The translations under genes were made by a program, and so were the position numbers. From Streptomyces sp. NRRL S-244 (lineage in GTDB: Bacteria > Actinomycetota > Actinomycetes > Streptomycetales > Streptomycetaceae), in assembly GCF_000717915.1 (NCBI RefSeq), contig NZ_JOCX01000003.1, positions 248,001 to 312,000 on the forward strand: 64,000 bases of DNA. Reading direction: 5' to 3'. Shown here in pieces: positions 58,188 through 64,000 of the stretch. Positions within the stretch are counted from its first letter, which is position 1. The number at the start of each line of letters is the position of its first letter. Below the pieces are notes generated by a model, which worked only from the letters and a program-made list of their open reading frames with translations, had not been told where the DNA came from and ran no database searches.

Positions 58188-59031
58188 GGTGTGGGTCTCT
58201 CGTCTTTCCTGGAAGGTCTGTGACGGTCGGTGAACGTCCGCGACGGTTCCCGGACGGTCCGTGCGGGAACGGCGCGTTGGAGGGACGGTAGGGGGCGGGA
58301 GGCGGACTCCGGCACCGCCCGCCCCGTCCTCCGCGCGTTCGCGGCCCGCGGTCGCCAGGTCGAGCGCGGCGAAGGCGAGACAGATCGGGACGAGACGGGC
58401 AGGGTTTGGTGGCGATGCCGTGGTTGACGAGGCAGTCGATCGGCACGCTCGGCCACTCGTTCGGTCGGGGGCCGGTCGCCGAGTACGGCGGCGAGCGCCA
58501 CCGGCCGCGGACACCCTCCGGGCGGGCCGACACGCCCGTGCGGCGCCCCCTGGCGCCACGGGCCACCGACCCCGGCGGCGAAGGGCCCGGAGTGCGACGC
58601 CGGACACATCACCGACGGCCGCATGTTCGATGGCATTGCGGACCGGGCGGGGCCCTGGGATCATCCGCCGCGCCTGCGCTCGGGGCCACCGTGGGGACCA
58701 CCCGGGGCTCATGACATCCGTGCAGGTCAGAGGGTGTTTGTACGCCGATCGGACGCCGTCGGGGCGGCCGTCCGGGGGACCCGTGCGGCGCGCCGGAACG
58801 GATGTCCGCGGATCAGGATTACGGGGGCTCCGGGGCGGGGACCAAAGTCATCGAAAAACATGGCCGCGGCGTTGCCAATTTGGGGGTTCATGAGAGCACA
58901 TTTAGGGGCTACATTGAGCCACTCGCGTTCACCTGACAGCCCGTTGCCTTTCACCCGTGTTTTGCACGGGGGGCGACGTCAGGAGCGCACACTGTGCAAC
59001 CACCCCACCGCCCAGAAGGACCGAAGGCTCC
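58188..59031. other. 844-bp stretch without a recognisable gene
   Basis: The left part (58190-58730) is GC-rich, and every open frame through it looks like low-complexity shadow (Arg/Pro/Gly-rich) with no motif. The right part (58830-58990) changes composition, with AT-rich segments such as CGAAAAACATGG and CACATTTAGGGGCTACATTG. It ends with two small hairpins, CCCGTG-TTTTG-CACGGG (58954-58970) and GCACA-C-TGTGC (58991-59001 region), just before the GNAT gene. This could hold promoters, a small RNA or a long leader. Confidence 0.55.
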
Positions 59032-59718
59032 GTGCCCGTACCCGTACTCCTCGCCGGCCGCAGCGTGCGGCTCGAGCCCCTCGCCCCCCACCACACCGAG
59101 GCCTTGGCCCTGGCCGGGGCCGAGGATCGTACGACTTACGCCTTCACCCCCGTACCCCATGGGGTGCAGGCGTCCCACGAGTACATCGACCGCGCCCTCG
59201 CAGATCAGGCGGCGGGTCGATCGCTCCCCTTCGCGGTGGTCAGAGCCACCGACGGCCGGGTCGTCGGTTCGACCCGGTTCCTGGACCTCGACTACTGGCA
59301 GGGACCACTGGTGTGGCCCGCCGTGCCGGGCGTCCCGTTCGGTGATCCGGCGACGGCGATCCCCGATGCCGCCGAGATCGGCAATACCTGGCTGTCCCCG
59401 GGCGCCCAGGGGACGGGCATCAACACGGAGGCGAAGCTGCTCATGCTCCGCCATGCCTTCGAGACCTGGGGCGTGCGCCGCATCTCGCTGCGCGCCGACG
59501 CCCGCAACGGGCGCTCGCGGGCCGCGATGGAGCGGCTCGGGTTCACCTGCGAGGGGGTCCGCCGGGCCCATTCGCGGGGTCTCGACGGCGCCGTGCGCAG
59601 TACCGCCTTCTACTCGATCCTCGACGAGGAGTGGCCGGCCGTACGGTCGATCATCGAGCTGAAGCTGTCGGCGGGGGCCCAGCGCAAGCGGCGCCGCAAG
59701 ACACTGGTCCCGGCGTAA
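59032..59718 (+). CDS. GNAT-family N-acetyltransferase (RimJ/RimL type)
   Basis: This 228-aa acetyltransferase has a GNAT core. VLLAGRSVRLEPLAPHHTEAL is the first strand/helix. The acetyl-CoA loop is NTWLSPGAQGTGINTEAKLL (about residues 115-134). RISLRADARNGRSRAAMERLGF is the usual end of the fold. A basic tail (QRKRRRK) follows. GTG 59032 has GAAGG eight bases upstream. The leader contains two hairpins. Confidence 0.88.
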   Translation: MPVPVLLAGRSVRLEPLAPHHTEALALAGAEDRTTYAFTPVPHGVQASHEYIDRALADQAAGRSLPFAVVRATDGRVVGSTRFLDLDYWQGPLVWPAVPGVPFGDPATAIPDAAEIGNTWLSPGAQGTGINTEAKLLMLRHAFETWGVRRISLRADARNGRSRAAMERLGFTCEGVRRAHSRGLDGAVRSTAFYSILDEEWPAVRSIIELKLSAGAQRKRRRKTLVPA

Positions 59719-59773
59719 CGGTCCTGCGGTCCTGCGGTCCCGCCGGTCCTTGCCCCGGTCCTTCCTCCCGGCG

Positions 59774-60802
59774 TCAGCCGAGGAAGGCCGGGGCGAGGGC
59801 CGATGCCATCAGCGGGGCCGGAGCGCCGCTGCCGTCGGCCGGCAGGGCGTACAGGTCGGCGCCGAAGTCGCCGGGCAGGGAGTAGACGACCGTCTTGTCG
59901 TCCGTCCACACCACCTGGTCGTCGACGCTGCGCTCCTCGGCGAGCGGGGTCTCCCGCATCGAGGCCAGGTCCAGGACGTACAGCCGCCACGGGGCGTCCG
60001 GCGACAGGCCGGGCACCCGCTTCTTGAACACCAGCCGGGTCCCGTCGGGTGACAGCGACGGGCATTCCAGGTTCTCGCGCAGCGTGGTCACCGTGCGTTC
60101 GGCGAGGTCGCCGCGGACCAGGTGGGTCTGGCCGCCGGTGGCGAGCGTCGCGTAGAAGGTCCGCTCGTCGGCGGCGAAGGTCACGCCCCAGAAGTTCACG
60201 TCGGCGTTGCGGTACGCCTTGCCGTCCTTGCGGATCTCGAAGTCCTCCAGCGAGGCGTCGAGCCTGCCGGTGCGCAGGTCGAGCAGCGAGGTCCGGGTGG
60301 AGAAGTTCGTCCCGGCGTACGAGTCCCCGCCGACGAAGACCGTCCAGGCGGCGAGGTGTCCGCCGGGCGAGACCCGGGCGCGGGTGGGTATGCCGGCCAG
60401 CGGGTACGCGGAGACCTCCTTGAGGTGCGCGTCGAGGACGACGGCCCGGTAGCTCTCCTGGACCCCGCCCTTGTCGGCCTGGAGGCAGATCCCGGTGCCG
60501 GCCGCGGCGTGGAAGCGCAGGCAGCTCACTCCGGAGGCGGTACGGGGGCCCTGGGGCGCGTCGGCGGGGACGGTGGCGAGCTCGTCGCGGTGCGGGCCCC
60601 ACGCCATGTTCCGGAACACGATCCGCCGTTTGTCCCCGTCCGGGGCCAGGGACACCTCGCCCCTGGTGATCTGCGGCCCGCCGGCCTGGGTCTGGTTCTT
60701 CTCGTCGGCCCGCGAGGAGGCCCGTACGACGGCGAGCACCCCCACCGCGGCGAGCAGCACGACGGCGGAGACGAGGATCAGGATCCGGCGTTGGAGGGTC
60801 AT
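59774..60802 (-). CDS. membrane-anchored TolB-like beta-propeller protein
   Basis: This 342-aa protein has one N-terminal span (RILILVSAVVLLAAVGVLAVV) and an extracellular domain of WD40/TolB-like repeats. Each repeat carries a SPDG or similar motif (LAPDGDKRRIVF, VSPGGHLAAW, LSPDGTRLVFK) and a W/F-T-D-D strand. It is a scaffold or binding protein by fold, and no enzymatic residues stand out. It follows the MFS gene on the same strand but is separated by a strong palindrome, so it is probably a separate transcript. Confidence 0.82.
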   Translation of the reverse strand: MTLQRRILILVSAVVLLAAVGVLAVVRASSRADEKNQTQAGGPQITRGEVSLAPDGDKRRIVFRNMAWGPHRDELATVPADAPQGPRTASGVSCLRFHAAAGTGICLQADKGGVQESYRAVVLDAHLKEVSAYPLAGIPTRARVSPGGHLAAWTVFVGGDSYAGTNFSTRTSLLDLRTGRLDASLEDFEIRKDGKAYRNADVNFWGVTFAADERTFYATLATGGQTHLVRGDLAERTVTTLRENLECPSLSPDGTRLVFKKRVPGLSPDAPWRLYVLDLASMRETPLAEERSVDDQVVWTDDKTVVYSLPGDFGADLYALPADGSGAPAPLMASALAPAFLG

Positions 60803-60865
60803 GGGGGCCTTTCGGGGATGTGGGGGAACGTCGGAGGCGGCCGGCCCGGGGGCTGGGGGCCGGGG

Positions 60866-60895
60866 GCCGGGGCTGTCCGGCCGGACAGCCCCGGC
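60866..60895. terminator. perfect 30-bp palindrome after the MFS gene
   Basis: GCCGGGGCTGTCCGG (60866-60880) and CCGGACAGCCCCGGC (60881-60895) are exact reverse complements with no spacer. It begins five bases beyond the MFS stop on the minus strand and should form a very stable hairpin ending the phosphoesterase-MFS transcript. Confidence 0.8.
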
Positions 60896-60899
60896 GGGC

Positions 60900-62198
60900 T
60901 CAGTCGGCCCGCGCCCCGGCAGCCGCCTCGGCGGCCGTCGCGTCCGCCGGCCGGAGCCGGGCGCACGCGGCGGCCGCGACGGCCAGCAGGACGGCCGCGA
61001 CCGCGAGGGCCGGGCGGGGGCCCCAGACGGTCCAGGCGGCGCCGAAGCCCAGCGAGGCGGCGAAGCGGGCGAGTGCCTGGCCGGTCTGGACGAGGGCGAG
61101 ACCGCCGCCGCGGTGCTCCTCGGGCACGGCTCCTGCGGCCGCGGCCATCAGGACGCCGTCGGTGGCCGCGTAGAAGCCGCCGTGCAGCAGGAGCACGGCG
61201 TACGGCAGGGCGGGATGGTGTCCGCCCGCCAGCAGCAGCCCGTACGCGAGGAGCAGCGCGAGGTGGCCGCCGAGGAAGACGCGCCAGCGGCCGATCCGGT
61301 CGGCGAGCCGGCCCAGCGGCAGCGCGAGGAGGAAGAACGCGGCGGCGGTGCCCAGCGGCAGCAGCGCGAACCAGCGGTCGGCGATCCCGGTGGCGCGCTG
61401 GAGCAGCAGGAAGACGAAGGCGTCGCTGACGGTGCACAGCCCGAGCAGCAGGGCGCACAGGCTGATCCGGCGCAGGTCGCGGCGGCCCAGCAGCCCGAAG
61501 GCGGCGCGCAGCGAGACGGGCTCGGCGCCGGGGGACGGCTCGGTGCGCCGGCCGGGGACGAACAGGACGAGCACCAGCACGCCGAGGGCGGCGACGCAGG
61601 CGCTGACCGTGAAGACGGCGTCGTAGCCGTCGGCGGCACCGCGCAGGATCAGGAAGGCGAGGATCGGCCCGATCAGGGCGCCGGCGGTGTCCATGGCCCG
61701 GTGGACCCCGAAGGCCCGGCCGCGGTCCTCGGGGGCGGCGGCCAGCGAGATCAGCGCGTCGCGCGGGGCGGTGCGCAGGCCCTTGCCGGTGCGGTCGAGG
61801 GCGAGTACCGCGCCGATGGCGGGGAGGGTGTGCACGAGCAGGAGCAGCGGCTTGCACAGGGCCGAGAGGCCGTAGCCGAGGCCGGCGAGGGCCTTGTGGC
61901 GGCCGAGGCGGTCGCCGAGGTGGCCCCCGGTGAGCCGGACCAGGGCGCTGATGCCGTTGTAGATCCCGTCGAGCAGTCCGAAGCCGAGCGGGGACAGGCC
62001 CAGGCCGGCGACGAGGTAGAGGGGGAGCACGGCCGTGACCATCTCGGAGGAGACGTCGGTGATCAGGCTGACCGTGCCGAGGGCGAGGACCGTGGGGGCG
62101 AGCGCGGCGCGCCGCCCCGGGCGGATGCCCGGGGCGACGGCCTGCGGCTCGGGGGTCACGGCGGGCGCGGGGGTACCGCGGCTGTCCGCAACGTACAT
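60900..62198 (-). CDS. MFS transporter
   Basis: This 432-aa major facilitator has twelve predicted spans. The inter-helix loop motif GHLGDRLGRHKALAGLGYG (about residue 90) is repeated in the second half as GRLADRIGRWRVFLGGH. It resembles drug- or sugar-phosphate-type facilitators of actinomycetes. ATG 62198 lies 2 bp after the phosphoesterase stop, so the two genes are co-translated. Coupling of an exporter or importer to an exported phosphoesterase suggests handling of a phosphorylated metabolite, without further evidence. Confidence 0.9.
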   Translation of the reverse strand: MYVADSRGTPAPAVTPEPQAVAPGIRPGRRAALAPTVLALGTVSLITDVSSEMVTAVLPLYLVAGLGLSPLGFGLLDGIYNGISALVRLTGGHLGDRLGRHKALAGLGYGLSALCKPLLLLVHTLPAIGAVLALDRTGKGLRTAPRDALISLAAAPEDRGRAFGVHRAMDTAGALIGPILAFLILRGAADGYDAVFTVSACVAALGVLVLVLFVPGRRTEPSPGAEPVSLRAAFGLLGRRDLRRISLCALLLGLCTVSDAFVFLLLQRATGIADRWFALLPLGTAAAFFLLALPLGRLADRIGRWRVFLGGHLALLLAYGLLLAGGHHPALPYAVLLLHGGFYAATDGVLMAAAAGAVPEEHRGGGLALVQTGQALARFAASLGFGAAWTVWGPRPALAVAAVLLAVAAAACARLRPADATAAEAAAGARAD

Positions 62199-62200
62199 GG

Positions 62201-63091
62201 TCAGGAAGCCCAGATACCCGTGATGTCCTTGGCGCCGGCCGCGTTCCCGGCGTGGGTGGTCAGGCCGGCCAGGCCTTCCAGGGTGCGCAGCACGTCGTAG
62301 TGGTTGTAGGTGGTGGACGACGTGCTGCCGGGGGTGACGGGCTGGCCGTAGAGCACGGTGGGGATCTTGTTGCCCGCGAGCCGGTTGTCCTCGTCGAAGG
62401 TGACGACGAGCAGGCTGTTGTGGGTCTTGGCCCAGTCCGCGTAGGCCTTGAGGTTGTTCTTGAGCCAGGTGTCGCCGGTGCCGACGGAGCAGTCGTGCAT
62501 GTCGCTGCACAGGTTCGGGACGACGAAGGACACCTTGGGCAGGGTGGTGTAGTCCGTCGGGAACTGGGTCATGGTCTTCGCGGTGCTGGTGGGCACGTTG
62601 GAGAAGGCGAACCAGGGGTTGTGCTTGCGGGCGTAGTTGCCGCTGCTGCACGTGGTGGAGCCCTGGCTGGGGAGGGTCTCGTTGTAGCTGGCCCAGCTCT
62701 TGCCCGCGGCGATGAGCTCGGAGGCGAGGTTGGGCGCGGAGCTGAAGCCGGGCGTGTAGCAGCTGTCGCCGGTGACGCCCTGATTGGAGCCCGAGAACAG
62801 CTGGAGGTAGTTGGGCTGGCTGGGGTGGGTGATGCCGAACGACTGCGTGAGGTTGGCGCCCCCGCTCTTGAGGGAGTTGATGTACGGGGCGCTGGAGCTG
62901 CCGATGACCTGGTTGTAGGCGTGGTTCTCGAAGACCACGACGACGACGTGGTCGGGGGCCGGCAGGCCGGCCGCGTGCGCGGGCTGGGCGGCGCCGAGGC
63001 CGGCCCAGAGGGCCGTGCCGGCGGCGGTGAGGCCGAAGGCGGTGGCAAGGGCGGTCTTGCGGGCGGACCGTGATGAGGTCATGCCAAACAC
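62201..63091 (-). CDS. secreted phosphoesterase (acid phosphatase/phospholipase C-like)
   Basis: This 296-aa exported phosphoesterase family protein has a signal peptide ending AQPAHAA (about residue 41). The family signature VVVVFENHAYNQVIGSSSAPYIN follows directly, with metal-binding Glu and Asn. VTFDEDNR (about 225) and THPSQPNYLQLFSGS are also typical. I start at GTG 63091 because GGAGG lies eight bases upstream, ideal spacing. ATG 63082 would be badly placed. It heads a two-gene operon with the MFS transporter. Confidence 0.92.
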   Translation of the reverse strand: MFGMTSSRSARKTALATAFGLTAAGTALWAGLGAAQPAHAAGLPAPDHVVVVVFENHAYNQVIGSSSAPYINSLKSGGANLTQSFGITHPSQPNYLQLFSGSNQGVTGDSCYTPGFSSAPNLASELIAAGKSWASYNETLPSQGSTTCSSGNYARKHNPWFAFSNVPTSTAKTMTQFPTDYTTLPKVSFVVPNLCSDMHDCSVGTGDTWLKNNLKAYADWAKTHNSLLVVTFDEDNRLAGNKIPTVLYGQPVTPGSTSSTTYNHYDVLRTLEGLAGLTTHAGNAAGAKDITGIWAS

Positions 63092-63362
63092 GGAAGGTAC
63101 CTCCGGGCAGGGGGGTCGGGTGGCGGCGCGCAGGCACCATACCCACGGGCATGTGCATGGGCCAGGGACAGTCGGCTAACAGACCGGGAACTCCGGTGGC
63201 CCTGCCGGTGTTCGGCAACGCCCTGGCCTACGGCAACCCAAGAGCTGGGAAAAAGGGGAACCAGGCAGCACGTAGGCTCATCCTTCGAACAGAAGAGACC
63301 ACCCCCAGACGGGGAAAAGACCATCCCCCGACGGGGCAGCACCAGCCGGAGAGCAACCGCAC

Positions 63363-64000
63363 ATGTCGTACTCACCCGACGGACAGCACCAGCCGTACCG
63401 GTCGGAAGGGCAGTACCAGCAGCAGCCCTACGGCGCTTCGTACACGCAGCAGTACGAACCCCAGTACCAGCCCGAGCCCCCGTACGGGCCGCCGCAGCCG
63501 CCGTACAACGAGCCGGAGGAGCCCCCGTACGAGGAGCGCCGGCCGCGCAGGGGCAGGCGCTGGCTGATCGCGGGTGTCTCCGTGCTCGCCCTCGCGGGCA
63601 TCGCGGCCGGAGTGATGTACCACTTCGAGATACCCCCGTTCACCGACAAGGGCAAGGACGTCTCCTTCGGCCAGGGGGCCGCGGGCGGCGGCCAGGCGGG
63701 CGGCGCCGACGGCGGCACCGCGAAGCAGGCGGCCAACTCCAAGGCCCTGATGCCCACCGGCCCGAAGGCCGAGTTCAAGAACTCCATGACCCTGGCCGAC
63801 GGCACGCACGTGGCCGTCACCACGCTGGACGGCAAGAAGTCCGGCTTCAAGGGCAAGGTGTGGGTCTGGGCTCCCAAGGAGTACAACGACCCGAAGTTCG
63901 CCAAGAGCGGCTTCCCGGTCATGATCGCCCTGCCCGGCGGCGCCGGCTACCCCAACAACTACTGGATGGGCACCGACCTCGGGCTCCAGACCAGCATCAG
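63363..64000 (+). CDS. membrane-anchored esterase-like protein, 5' part only
   Basis: This frame begins ATG 63363 and runs off the window (at least 212 codons). The N-terminal 60 residues are a Gln/Tyr/Pro-rich cytoplasmic tail (MSYSPDGQHQPYRSEGQYQQ and following), then RRPRRGRR and one span (WLIAGVSVLALAGIAAGVMY). A Gly-rich linker leads to an esterase-D/PHB-depolymerase-like alpha/beta-hydrolase start (KGKVWVWAPKEYNDPKFAKS, MIALPGGAGYPNNYW). It is probably a surface-tethered mycolyltransferase- or esterase-like enzyme. The catalytic residues lie beyond the window. The 271-bp gap before it holds no gene. Confidence 0.8.
   Translation, partial: MSYSPDGQHQPYRSEGQYQQQPYGASYTQQYEPQYQPEPPYGPPQPPYNEPEEPPYEERRPRRGRRWLIAGVSVLALAGIAAGVMYHFEIPPFTDKGKDVSFGQGAAGGGQAGGADGGTAKQAANSKALMPTGPKAEFKNSMTLADGTHVAVTTLDGKKSGFKGKVWVWAPKEYNDPKFAKSGFPVMIALPGGAGYPNNYWMGTDLGLQTSI

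Overview
The window is chromosomal DNA from a high-GC actinomycete, almost certainly a Streptomyces. The evidence is extreme third-position G+C in every gene, a melC1-melC2 tyrosinase pair, a chitinase promoter carrying a DasR-type dre box, sugar ABC importers without their own ATPase (normally served by MsiK), many Tat signals and lipoboxes, GTG and TTG starts, and operons joined by ATGA or GTGA overlaps. I see no phage, integrase, transposase, CRISPR array or rRNA. The window reads as accessory metabolism and secretion rather than core machinery.

Layout. 1-5.4 kb: the 3' part of a cholesterol oxidase, a reductase/carboxymuconolactone-decarboxylase pair, an XRE-cupin regulator with a 40-aa membrane microprotein and a double operator, and an ATP-dependent DNA ligase. 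5.5-11 kb: a hydrolase-ABC ATPase fusion with its permease, a lipoprotein beta-carbonic anhydrase and an aldo/keto reductase. 11.1-21.3 kb: a galactoside locus, with a GH35 beta-galactosidase-galT-galK operon divergent from a DeoR/LacI hybrid regulator, then a binding protein, two permeases and a 2-hydroxyacid dehydrogenase. Matching operators lie at both ends of the regulator gene. 21.3-26.5 kb: a second sugar locus, LacI plus isomerase divergent from Gfo/Idh, DUF993 and a second isomerase, with two perfect palindromic operators. 26.6-31.1 kb: an exported family-8 polysaccharide lyase, a Tat lipoprotein of the dimethylformamidase-beta family and a VOC protein.

31.1-34.3 kb: a FecCD-type ABC importer under a cobalamin riboswitch, therefore probably vitamin B12 uptake, followed upstream by a strong hairpin and tRNA-Trp(CCA). 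34.4-38.3 kb: a frameshifted ankyrin gene, a dre-controlled GH18 chitinase, a serpin-family protein and an aldo/keto reductase. 38.3-40.9 kb: a sugar kinase/KDPG-type aldolase pair divergent from an IclR regulator, with two tandem operators between. 41-45.3 kb: a single polypeptide combining sigma factor, zinc anti-sigma-like motif, membrane span and CAP domain, then a large helicase with helicase-associated repeats. 45.35-45.53 kb: a 180-bp nested palindromic element abutting a glutamate decarboxylase gene. 47-52.2 kb: melC1-melC2 and a CitA/CitB-like two-component system divergent from a DctA-type transporter. 52.4-64 kb: a secreted subtilisin, a Tat hydrolase, a FhuF-like iron-sulfur protein, an SRPBCC protein, a SIS-domain protein, an 844-bp gene-free stretch, a GNAT, a TolB-like protein, a phosphoesterase-MFS pair and a partial membrane-anchored esterase.

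Taken together the region looks like a hub for extracellular polymer and glycoside use (beta-galactosides, uronate polysaccharides, chitin, protein, sterols). Four dedicated regulator/operator modules can be read from the DNA. A recurrent oddity is in-frame minisatellites with units of 18 or 24 bp in otherwise ordinary enzymes and transporters.
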